From CAWCQC01 sp963819905 (GTDB lineage: Bacteria; Actinomycetota; Thermoleophilia; Gaiellales; Gaiellaceae): a stretch of DNA of 64,000 bases. A model generated the notes under the pieces. The model had not been told where the DNA came from. It did no database searches and saw only the letters and a program-made list of their open reading frames with translations. Shown piece by piece: positions 37,103 to 43,970 of this stretch. The DNA lies in contig CAWFXP010000012.1 of NCBI GenBank assembly GCA_963819905.1, positions 1-64,000 on the forward strand, in the 5' to 3' direction. The position numbers and the translations under genes are program-made. The first letter of the stretch is position 1. Each line of letters starts with the position of its first letter.

Positions 37103-37585
37103 GTGAGCGACGATGCGGTCGAGCGGGCCCGGGCGCGGCTCTCGGTCTTGCGCGTCGAAGGCGGCGACCGAGATGAGCTCGCCGCGTCGCTCGAGCGCGC
37201 CCGCGAGCAGCTCGAGTCGTTCGCCCAGAGCGCCGCGGAGCTCGAGGCGACGCTCCCCGAGCGCGTCTCGAACGCCCTGCACGACTCGCTGCGGGCCGAG
37301 GTTTTGCCCGTCGCCCGCCATCTCGCCGAGGTGCGCGGCCTCTCAGCGCAGACGATCCGCCGGCTCGAGCGCCTCAGCACCGACGTCGCCGCGGAGCGAA
37401 AGGCGCGGGTCGAGGACCTGGAGCTCGTTGTCGACCTGATCGTGTCCGGGTGGCGCGGGGTCGAGCGGCGCATCGACCGGCTGGAACGGACGCTCGACCG
37501 CGTCGAGCGGGTGCTCGAGGCGCGTCCCCCCTCGACGTCGTTGCTCCGGCTCGAGGAGCGGCGGGGCCTGCCCGGCGGCTCCTGA
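37103..37585 (+). CDS. Coiled-coil hypothetical protein
   Basis: A 160-aa protein with no recognised domain, starting at GTG 37103 (an open frame extends upstream only over queA antisense). Almost the whole length is predicted helix with heptads: ASLERAREQLESFAQSAAELEATL and later VERRIDRLERTLDRVERVLEA, with a middle segment resembling phasin or apolipoprotein-like helices. Cytoplasmic. Convergent with the histidine kinase (11 bp gap). Function unknown. Confidence 0.65.
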   Translation: MSDDAVERARARLSVLRVEGGDRDELAASLERAREQLESFAQSAAELEATLPERVSNALHDSLRAEVLPVARHLAEVRGLSAQTIRRLERLSTDVAAERKARVEDLELVVDLIVSGWRGVERRIDRLERTLDRVERVLEARPPSTSLLRLEERRGLPGGS

Positions 37586-37596
37586 GCGTCGCCGGC

Positions 37597-39018
37597 CTAA
37601 CGGCTCGCGACGAGCTCGGGCGGGGTCGCCACGCGGGGGGAGGACTGCACCGGCAGGACGAGGTCGAAGCGGGAGCCGACACCGGGCGTGGAGTCCAGCA
37701 GGAGCCGCCCGCCGAGCGCCTGTGCCAGCTCGCGGGCGATCGCGAGGCCGAGACCGGTCCCTTGCCCGTGGCCGGACCAGAACGGGCGGAAGACGCGCTC
37801 CTCGTCGCCGGGCGGGATCCCGGGGCCGGTGTCGGACACGGAGACGACGAGCTCGCGTGGGCCGGACGTGAGCCTGACGCCCACCCGGCCGCCGTCGGGC
37901 GTCCACTCGAACGCGTTCGCGAGCAGGTTCGAGACGACCTGAAGGACGCGGTCGCCGTCGGTGGTGAGCACCGGCGCCCCGTCGATCGCGCGGTCGTACT
38001 CGATCGCCCGCCGGCGGGCCAGGTCGACGAATCCCTGATACGCCTGCTCGAGCAGCCGCCCGAGGTCGACCTCCTCCTCGACGAGCGTGAACCGGTTCGC
38101 GTTCAGCTTCGCGAGGTCGAGGAGGTCGCCGACGAGCCGGGCGAGACGGTCGGTCTCGGTTCGGATGACCGCGAGCGAGGCATCCCGGGCCTCCGGATCC
38201 TCCACGAGCCCCTCACGCAACGCGTCGACGTGCCCCCGAATGGCCGTCAGCGGCGTCCGCAGCTCGTGCGAGACGGTCATCAGGAAGCTTCGCTCGAGCT
38301 CCGAGGCCTCGGCCAGCCGCGCGGTCATCTCGCGGAAGCGGTCGGCCAGATGCGCGATCTCGTCGTCGGTCCGCAGGCGCGGAACCTCGACGTCGTACCG
38401 CCCGGTTGCGACCTCGTCCGCGGCTGCGGAGAGCGCCAGCACGGGCTGGGTGAGGCGCCGCGAGAGGTACCAGAAGAGGCCGGCCGCCACGACCAGCCCG
38501 CCGAGGAAGGCGAGGCCGACCCGCCAGACGAGCGCCAGCCAGCGGTCGCCGAGCTCTGCCTTCGGCTTGGCGACGACGAGCGCGCCGAACGTCTCGCCGC
38601 CGAGCTCGATCGGCTCGGCGATCGCCACGTAGTCGCGATCCTCGCCGGGCGGCACGAACTCGATCTTCGTGGTCGACTCGGGCAGCGCGTCGAGCCCGGC
38701 CTGGCCCTGCCCGAGCTCGCGGAGCCCCGACGTCTGGCCGGGGAAGATCTCGACGCCGACGTAGTAGAGGTTCGCGCCGGCCGCCTGCTCGAGCTTGGGC
38801 GCCGCCAGCCGAGGCGCGGCGGTTCCCTCGTCGACGCTCTGCAGCGCCTGCGCCTCGTACAGGTCGGCGAGCGCCCGCGCCTGCCGGCGGAGATCGTTCA
38901 CGGTCTCGCTGACCGCGTAGTCCTGGAACAGGCGAACGGCGATGACCGATGTGACGAGCCCGGCGAGCAGCACCCCGAGGAGGAAGAGCGCCGGTACGCG
39001 GAAGCGGAGCGACCGCAT
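37597..39018 (-). CDS. HAMP-domain sensor histidine kinase
   Basis: A 473-aa two-component sensor: N-terminal helix (ALFLLGVLLAGLVTSVIAV), an extracytoplasmic domain, a second helix (VGLAFLGGLVVAAGLFWYLS), HAMP, the HisKA motif VSHELRTPLTAIRGH, and HATPase boxes (NLLANAFEWTPDGG, DTGPGIP, GTGLGLAIA). Same orientation as and 21 bp downstream of the response regulator at 39040, its evident partner. The sensed signal is unknown. Confidence 0.93.
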   Translation of the reverse strand: MRSLRFRVPALFLLGVLLAGLVTSVIAVRLFQDYAVSETVNDLRRQARALADLYEAQALQSVDEGTAAPRLAAPKLEQAAGANLYYVGVEIFPGQTSGLRELGQGQAGLDALPESTTKIEFVPPGEDRDYVAIAEPIELGGETFGALVVAKPKAELGDRWLALVWRVGLAFLGGLVVAAGLFWYLSRRLTQPVLALSAAADEVATGRYDVEVPRLRTDDEIAHLADRFREMTARLAEASELERSFLMTVSHELRTPLTAIRGHVDALREGLVEDPEARDASLAVIRTETDRLARLVGDLLDLAKLNANRFTLVEEEVDLGRLLEQAYQGFVDLARRRAIEYDRAIDGAPVLTTDGDRVLQVVSNLLANAFEWTPDGGRVGVRLTSGPRELVVSVSDTGPGIPPGDEERVFRPFWSGHGQGTGLGLAIARELAQALGGRLLLDSTPGVGSRFDLVLPVQSSPRVATPPELVASR

Positions 39019-39039
39019 GGTCGTGAAGATAGCTCGCCG

Positions 39040-39744
39040 CTACACCGGGGCGGGCTTCGGCTCCGTCGAAACCTTGTAGCCGACGCCCCAGACGGTGACG
39101 ATCGGGCAGGCGGGGCCGAGCTTTCGCCGGAGCTGGCGGACGTGGACGTCGACGGTACGGGTGTCGCCGGCGAACGTGTATCCCCATACCCGCTCGAGGA
39201 GCTGGTCGCGGGTGAGGACGAGGCCGCGGTGGTCGAGGAGCTCCCAGAGCAGGTCGAACTCCTTCGGTGCGAGCTGGATCTCGGTGCCGGCGACCTTCGC
39301 TTCCCGCCGGCCGGAGTCGACCGAGAGGTCGCCGTGCGTGAGGACGGCGCTCTCGACCGCTCGCCGCGAGGGCCCGGTGCGGCGCAGGATCGACTTCACG
39401 CGCGCGACCAGCTCGCGCGGGTTGAAGGGCTTCGTCAGGTAGTCGTCGGCGCCGACCTCGAGACCGATGATCTTGTCGACGTCGTCGTCGCGGGCCGTCA
39501 GCATCAGAATCGGCACGTCGGAGCGCTGTCGGATCCGGCGGCACACGTCGATCCCGTCGATGTCGGGGAGCGCGAGGTCGAGGACGATCAGCGCCGGGCC
39601 GTCGCTCGTCGCCCGCGCGAGCGCCTCCGAGCCCGTGCCGGCGACGGACACCAGAAAGCCGCCCTTCTTCAGGTACATCGACACGAACGAGGCGATGCTC
39701 TCCTCGTCCTCGACGACGAGCACCTTCTGCGCCCCCTGCATCAT
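39040..39744 (-). CDS. OmpR-family response regulator
   Basis: Receiver with a canonical phospho-acceptor (LIVLDLALPD) and KPF lysine (YLTKPF), followed by a winged helix (LAPKEFDLLWELLDHRGLVLTR; TRTVDVHVRQLRRKLG; VTVWGVGYKV). About 234 aa; two adjacent ATGs (39744 and 39741) with GGAG 5 bp upstream. Upstream of, and in one unit with, the histidine kinase; the secreted protein gene at 39770 precedes it by 25 bp. Confidence 0.93.
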   Translation of the reverse strand: MMQGAQKVLVVEDEESIASFVSMYLKKGGFLVSVAGTGSEALARATSDGPALIVLDLALPDIDGIDVCRRIRQRSDVPILMLTARDDDVDKIIGLEVGADDYLTKPFNPRELVARVKSILRRTGPSRRAVESAVLTHGDLSVDSGRREAKVAGTEIQLAPKEFDLLWELLDHRGLVLTRDQLLERVWGYTFAGDTRTVDVHVRQLRRKLGPACPIVTVWGVGYKVSTEPKPAPV

Positions 39745-39769
39745 CTGCTCCGAAGGAGATGTCGGCGGT

Positions 39770-40243
39770 TCAAGGGCCGAGCTTGATCGTCTTCCAGACG
39801 TCCGGCCACCGCCGTTCCGGTCCGCCCTCGATCTGGTAGCGCCCCCGTCCGGCAATCCCGAACCAGCCGGTTCCGACCGCGCTCACGTTGATCTCGGTGC
39901 CGCGGACCCGGACTCGCCACTTGCCGCGGAAGACACGAAAGCGAATGTTGTCGCCGCGATATGCGGTCGTCTGCGCGTCGAGCTGGAAGCTGTCCTCGTC
40001 TCCCGCGACGACGATGTTCGTCTCGGCTCCGCCCGGGAGATCGGTCACCCACACCCAGCCGCTCCCGACGGTGCCGATCACAGCGCCGCGGAGTGCGACG
40101 GTCGTACGCCCGTTGCCGCCGCTGAGCTCGAGGCCGGTGCCCTCGTCGAGGCGCAGGTTCGGCTTCGCCGAGGCAAGGGTCGCCGTCCCGAGAAGGAGGA
40201 CGAGCGCAAGCAGGGGGATCAGGACGCGCCGGGCCATCGTCAC
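39770..40243 (-). CDS. Secreted hypothetical protein upstream of a two-component system
   Basis: A 157-aa protein with a clear signal peptide (RRVLIPLLALVLLLGTATLASA) and a beta-rich mature part containing GRTTVALRGAVIGTVGSGWVWVTD and FRGKWRVRVRGTEIN. No named domain recognised. GTG 40243 or ATG 40237 may start it. It is the first gene of a probable operon with the regulator and kinase, so it could modulate the sensor's outer domain; this is inference from position. Confidence 0.7.
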   Translation of the reverse strand: MTMARRVLIPLLALVLLLGTATLASAKPNLRLDEGTGLELSGGNGRTTVALRGAVIGTVGSGWVWVTDLPGGAETNIVVAGDEDSFQLDAQTTAYRGDNIRFRVFRGKWRVRVRGTEINVSAVGTGWFGIAGRGRYQIEGGPERRWPDVWKTIKLGP

Positions 40244-40373
40244 GTGCTCCAGTATCGACGCCGAAGGTGGGTACCGAATCAGCGGGCCGTAAACAAAGTG
40301 TAAGCGGACCGCCAGGAATCCGCTTTCCGCTAACGAACTCGTCCGTGGACAGTCCTACTATCGGGACGCCACG

Positions 40374-40628
40374 ATGCAGAGCACACGCCACGACCGCACC
40401 GTCCGCCTCCTCGCCGCCGGCCTCGAGGCGGTCGCTCTCGCCGGCGAGCGATCGAACGCTCCCGCGTGCGACCTCGAAGCGCAGATGCTTCGCCTCGCGG
40501 CCGGCACGCGAAACGCCGTGCGTCTCGAGATCATCTCCGCCCAGGAAGCCGACCAGATCTGGGCGAGCGCAGCTGCGCGCCACCCAGGGACGCCCTGGGG
40601 CCGCTCGGGCGCGCCGCTCGCCGCGTGA
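40374..40628 (+). CDS. Small hypothetical protein
   Basis: An 84-aa reading frame from ATG 40374 with high third-position GC, as expected for real genes here. It contains LLAAGLEAVALAGERSN and LRLAAGTRNAVRLEIISAQEADQIWASAA, a pattern of two amphipathic helices. No domain recognised. Convergent with the zinc-ribbon gene (6 bp). Moderate confidence that it is expressed. Confidence 0.5.
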   Translation: MQSTRHDRTVRLLAAGLEAVALAGERSNAPACDLEAQMLRLAAGTRNAVRLEIISAQEADQIWASAAARHPGTPWGRSGAPLAA

Positions 40629-40634
40629 GCGTCG

Positions 40635-40835
40635 CTACGCGACGAGCCTGACGGTGTAGCGCATCCCGGTCGCCGGCTCGTGCCGGGGCGGCGTCGCGGC
40701 CCGAACCCATCCCGACCGCCTCGCCTCCGGCTCGCACAGCCCGCAGACCGCACGCTCGCGTCGCACGCCGTCACCGGGCTCCCACTGGCGGTAGCGCTCT
40801 CCCGCCAGAAGGTTCCTGCGGCACAACGCGCACAT
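40635..40835 (-). CDS. Small zinc-ribbon-like protein
   Basis: A 66-aa protein starting at ATG 40835 with two CxxC knuckles, MCALCRRNLLAGERY and AVCGLCEPEAR, spaced as in a four-Cys zinc site, followed by an Arg-rich tail. A longer open frame upstream overlaps the antisense of the dehydrogenase region and is not used. Role unknown; such small zinc proteins are often nucleic-acid or protein adaptors. Confidence 0.55.
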   Translation of the reverse strand: MCALCRRNLLAGERYRQWEPGDGVRRERAVCGLCEPEARRSGWVRAATPPRHEPATGMRYTVRLVA

Positions 40836-40887
40836 GGTCACGAGCGCGATCGTAGAGCGGAGACCGGACGGCGTACCGTCCGCGCCG

Positions 40888-41751
40888 TCAGGCGTCGTAC
40901 CGGAAGAAGCCGCGCCCCGTCTTTCGCCCCAGCTGCCCCGCTTCCAGCATGCGCGCGAGCCGGGGCGGCGGGGCGAAGCGCGCCTCCCGGTAGGCATCCC
41001 ACAGCGCCTCGGCCGCGTGGACGTGCACGTCGACACCGATCAGGTCGATGAGCGCGAGCGGCCCGATCGGCCAGCCGGCGCCGAGCGACAGCGCGCGGTC
41101 CACGTCTTCCGCGCTCACGCCGCCTTCCTCGAGGACGCGTACGGCATCGTTCAGGACGGGAATGAGGATCCGGTTGACGACGAACCCGGGCGTGTCGCGG
41201 CAGGCGATCGGCGTCTTCCCGAGCCGCTCGACGAACGCGAAGGCGGTCGCGAACGCATCCTCCGACGTGAGCTCGGCGCGGACGACCTCGACCAGCGGCA
41301 GCACCGGCGCCGGGTTGAAGAAGTGGAGGCCGACGACGCGCTCGGGGTGGGCGGACGCGGCAGCGACGCGCGTCACCGAGAGCGCGGACGTATTGGTCGC
41401 GAGCACGGCTCCCGGCGACACGACGGCGTCGAGCTCCCGCACCACCTCCTGCTTGACGGCCAGCTCCTCGACCACCGCCTCGATGACGAGATCGCACGCG
41501 GCGAGCGCGCCGAGGTCGGTCGTGAACGTCAGGAGCGACAGCGCGGCGTCTCGTTCCAGTGCCGTCAGGCGGCCCTTCTCGACGCCTCGGTCGAGGTGCT
41601 TGCCGATGACGGCTCGCGCACGCCCGCACTCCCCGTCGCCGACGTCCCGCCCGACGGTCGGGAGGCCGGACTGGATGCACACCTGGGCGATGCCGGCTCC
41701 CATGGCTCCGAGGCCGACGACGCCGACCCGTTCGATCCGGCGAGCGCCCAC
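40888..41751 (-). CDS. 3-hydroxyacyl-CoA (3-hydroxybutyryl-CoA) dehydrogenase
   Basis: NAD-dependent beta-oxidation or butyryl-CoA pathway enzyme, 287 aa. N-terminal Rossmann motif VGVVGLGAMGAGIAQ, CDLVIEAVVEELAVK, LATNTSALSVT, the catalytic His in GLHFFNPAPVLPLVEVV, and the C-terminal helix domain (DTPGFVVNRILIPVLNDAV and GRKTGRGFFRY). The frame stays open into the upstream 180-bp element, but GTG 41751 gives the normal N-terminus, so the element lies 11 bp upstream of the start and does not truncate the gene. Confidence 0.92.
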   Translation of the reverse strand: MGARRIERVGVVGLGAMGAGIAQVCIQSGLPTVGRDVGDGECGRARAVIGKHLDRGVEKGRLTALERDAALSLLTFTTDLGALAACDLVIEAVVEELAVKQEVVRELDAVVSPGAVLATNTSALSVTRVAAASAHPERVVGLHFFNPAPVLPLVEVVRAELTSEDAFATAFAFVERLGKTPIACRDTPGFVVNRILIPVLNDAVRVLEEGGVSAEDVDRALSLGAGWPIGPLALIDLIGVDVHVHAAEALWDAYREARFAPPPRLARMLEAGQLGRKTGRGFFRYDA

Positions 41752-41762
41752 GGCGGCGAACC

Positions 41763-41942
41763 CTAGATGGTTGATCGGAAAGTGTGGTGGTGTCGGGGAC
41801 ATCCGAGACCGAGCATGAGGCCGTGATCGTCCGCAGCCGATAGCAGCGCTATCGGCGAGGACGAGCGGGGACTCAGGCGATGTGTCACGGGTGTCATCCG
41901 GCGCCGCCACGGTTTCCGGTCAATTTCCGATCAATCATCTAG
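41763..41942. mobile_element. 180-bp MITE-like element, copy A
   Basis: Non-coding element identical to 56276-56455 except for one base (A41774 versus G56287). Ends are imperfect inverted repeats: 20 of 22 bases match between CTAGATGGTTGATCGGAAAG at the left and the complement of the right end, and both ends carry CTAG, consistent with a duplicated TA target. A perfect 9-bp hairpin (41836-41844 with 41848-41856) lies inside. No transposase, so it would need one in trans; IS630/Tc1-type elements are the likeliest source because they insert at TA, often within CTAG. Confidence 0.8.
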
Positions 41943-41943
41943 C

Positions 41944-41954
41944 CAATCATCTAG
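41944..41954. repeat. Extra copy of the MITE end
   Basis: CAATCATCTAG here repeats the last 11 bases of the adjacent element (41932-41942), one base further on. It may be a solo end left by an earlier insertion or an incomplete excision, or a small tandem duplication. Confidence 0.5.
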
Positions 41955-42011
41955 CCCTTCTCACCTGCCCGATGGGCATGCGAACGGGCGGAGCATGGTT
42001 AGATTCCCTGA

Positions 42012-42443
42012 ATGGACGGCGAGCGCCGCGAGATCGACCCGGACCGCGTCAACGAGGCGTCCGGCGGCCCGGCGACCCGTGCCGACTGGTCGCTCAGGCC
42101 GGGCCGCATCCGGGCGGACGTCAAGCTCTGGCAGCTCGCGCGGGAGCGCGAGGCGCGCATCCGCGACCTCGGGGGCCTCGCTCTTGAGATGGTTCGGCGC
42201 GAGCGCCTGAATCCGGACCTGCTCGCCGCCGAGGCCGGCCGCATCCTCGAGCTCGAGCGGCTGGCCGCGGAAGTCGACTCGCCTCCGCCTCCGCCCGGGC
42301 AGGAGCCCGAGCGAGACGGCGTCACGGAAGTCCTCTGCACCTGCGGCTGGGCGCTCGAGCCGGGCTCGCGGTTCTGCCCGCATTGCGGCAGGCCCACGGC
42401 GCCGGCACCGCCGTCGTCCTCGGGCTGGGAAGGCAACCCGTGA
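42012..42443 (+). CDS. Zinc-ribbon hypothetical protein, upstream of the SPOR protein
   Basis: A 143-aa cytoplasmic protein: an N-terminal helix-rich part (VKLWQLAREREARIRDLGGLAL and ILELERLAAEVD), then a Pro-rich linker and a C-terminal double-CxxC zinc ribbon (LCTCGWALEPGSRFCPHCGRP). A TAGATT box ends 6 bp before ATG 42012, suggesting a leaderless transcript. Its TGA overlaps the GTG of the next gene, so the two zinc-ribbon proteins are probably made together. Function unknown. Confidence 0.7.
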   Translation: MDGERREIDPDRVNEASGGPATRADWSLRPGRIRADVKLWQLAREREARIRDLGGLALEMVRRERLNPDLLAAEAGRILELERLAAEVDSPPPPPGQEPERDGVTEVLCTCGWALEPGSRFCPHCGRPTAPAPPSSSGWEGNP

Positions 42444-43198
42444 CGGAAACTCCCGACGCGGGCGCACCGCCGCCGGGGCCGGGTTGTCCGAACTGCGGGG
42501 CCGGCTACGCGACCGATCAGGAGTACTGCCTCGAGTGCGGCGCCCGCCTGCCGGCCCGGCAGTCGGCCCGGCCACCCCGGTCGCTCGTCGCCGCGGCGAT
42601 CATCCTCGGACTGCTCGCGGCCGCCGGCGTCGTCGCCGGCATCGTGCTCGCAGGCCGAGACGGAGGGGATGACGGCTCCCCGGTCGCAACCGGTGCGCTC
42701 GAGACGACGATCACCGGCCCGGCGACCCAGACGTTCGAGCCTTCCACGGACGTCCCGCCCCTCCCCGAGACCGACGGCGGTACCGACACCGGGCTCCCTC
42801 CGGTCGAGACGACCCTCGTTCCCGGCGGCACGAACCCCGAGCCGCCCGGAACGGCGACGACTCCTCCGCCCGACACGCCGACGACCACCACGCCGACTAC
42901 TCCGCCCTCGAGCACGGGCGGGGAGTGGCCGCCGGGGCAATCGGGATACACCGTGATCGTCGCCTCGATCCCGCAGAGCCAGGGAGAAGCGGCCGCGCAG
43001 GCCGAAGCGGAGCGCGCCCGAGCAGCGGGCCTCTCCCAGGCGGGGGTGCTCGACTCGTCCCAGTTCTCGAGCCTTCGGCCGGGCTTCTACGTCGTCTTCA
43101 CCGGCGTCTACTCGACACTCGACCAGGCGAAGGCCGCGCTGCCGACGGCCCGCGCCGCCGGCTTCTCGGACGCGTACACGCGCCGCGTGACGCCGTAG
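42440..43198 (+). CDS. Membrane protein with N-terminal zinc ribbon and C-terminal SPOR domain
   Basis: A 252-aa protein starting at GTG 42440 (GTGA overlap with the preceding gene). Order: cytoplasmic zinc ribbon (CPNCGAGYATDQEYCLECGARLP), one membrane helix (LVAAAIILGLLAAAGVVAGIVLA), a long Thr/Pro-rich linker, and a C-terminal SPOR-like domain (YTVIVASIPQSQGEAAAQAEA, PGFYVVFTGVYSTLDQAKAAL). SPOR domains bind denuded septal peptidoglycan, so a division or wall-sensing role is plausible. The zinc ribbon plus SPOR combination is notable. Confidence 0.8.
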   Translation: MTETPDAGAPPPGPGCPNCGAGYATDQEYCLECGARLPARQSARPPRSLVAAAIILGLLAAAGVVAGIVLAGRDGGDDGSPVATGALETTITGPATQTFEPSTDVPPLPETDGGTDTGLPPVETTLVPGGTNPEPPGTATTPPPDTPTTTTPTTPPSSTGGEWPPGQSGYTVIVASIPQSQGEAAAQAEAERARAAGLSQAGVLDSSQFSSLRPGFYVVFTGVYSTLDQAKAALPTARAAGFSDAYTRRVTP

Positions 43199-43244
43199 GG
43201 AAGCCGCGCGCAGTGCCCCAAAAGGGCGAATGTCAGACACAACT

Positions 43245-43273
43245 TTGTAACATCGGCGGAAGCCCGCTAGAAT
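43245..43273 (+). promoter_or_regulatory. Sigma70-type promoter for the gene at 43361
   Basis: TTGTAA (43245-43250) and TAGAAT (43268-43273) with a 17-bp spacer, in the gap after the SPOR gene. Expected transcription start is near 43280, leaving an 80-base leader before ATG 43361. Confidence 0.6.
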
Positions 43274-43360
43274 AGGCCCCAAGGGAGCCCTGCTTAACAC
43301 GCACTTAAAGGTTCTTTGCAGGACTTTCACGTCGCGTGCTCCATACTGGAACGGCGTCCC

Positions 43361-43819
43361 ATGACCGAGGAGCTCCAGGCCATCATGTATCAGTACTCAC
43401 GGGCCATCTACCGATCGATCAAGGATCTCATCGATCCGTATGCGGACACGGAGACGCAGCTCGAGTACCGTCGAGCCGTCCTCGCCGCGACCGAGGACAC
43501 CGTCGGGCGGCTGGGCCGCGATCCCCGCTACTTCGCACGTCCCGAGCGGGCGCTCTTCGCCGACATCCGCCGCTACTTCCCGATCACGGCGCAGGCGCAG
43601 GTCTCCTGGGCGGTGAGCCAGGGGATCGGCGCAGCGGTGTCGTACGTCGAGGAGCAGATCGAGGCCGGCGCGTTCGACGGCGGCGCGGCCAGGTGCCGGG
43701 CGACCACGCGGAAGGGCAAGCCGTGCCAGCGCACGCCGCTGCCCGAGAGAGAGTACTGCCCCTCGCACCAGCACCTGGAGACCGGCCGCGCGACCGCGTC
43801 GAGCCGCGTCGCCGCCTAG
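43361..43819 (+). CDS. Conserved-looking hypothetical protein with C-terminal Cys/His cluster
   Basis: A 152-aa soluble protein from ATG 43361. The N-terminal ~110 aa are helical (EELQAIMYQYSRAIYRSIKDL, YRRAVLAATEDTVGRLG, AQVSWAVSQGIGAAVSYVEEQ). The C-terminus has CRATTRKGKPCQRTPLPE and REYCPSHQH, a compact C-x7-C-x(n)-C-x2-H pattern seen in short DNA-associated zinc motifs. An in-frame ATG exists at 43316 but inside the leader. Function unknown; it has its own promoter. Confidence 0.7.
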   Translation: MTEELQAIMYQYSRAIYRSIKDLIDPYADTETQLEYRRAVLAATEDTVGRLGRDPRYFARPERALFADIRRYFPITAQAQVSWAVSQGIGAAVSYVEEQIEAGAFDGGAARCRATTRKGKPCQRTPLPEREYCPSHQHLETGRATASSRVAA

Positions 43820-43970
43820 ACACCGGCGAACGGCGCTCGCCGCCGCGAAAGACCCCGAGCCGCTGGGCCCGCTCGTCGCCGTGCGGGCGATCGCGCCGGA
43901 TCCCGCCGGGGTCGTGACGAAATCGTCCGCGAGAGTGCATCGCCGCCGCGGGTCGGGTTGAATAGGGGCG

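Noticed and set aside
35011..37473. A single 820-aa frame reading Tgt joined to an upstream Arg/Ser-rich part
   Set aside because: The upstream part is the middle of queA read after two frameshifts plus antisense sequence; separate queA and tgt genes with a GTGA junction explain it.
41836..41856. The hairpin in the 180-bp element as an independent terminator or riboswitch
   Set aside because: It has no T-run and occurs only within the two element copies, so it is treated as part of the element.
40888..41910. Start of the hydroxyacyl-CoA dehydrogenase inside the 180-bp element
   Set aside because: The same 50 codons occur before ccmF at the other copy, so they belong to the element; GTG 41751 gives the family N-terminus.
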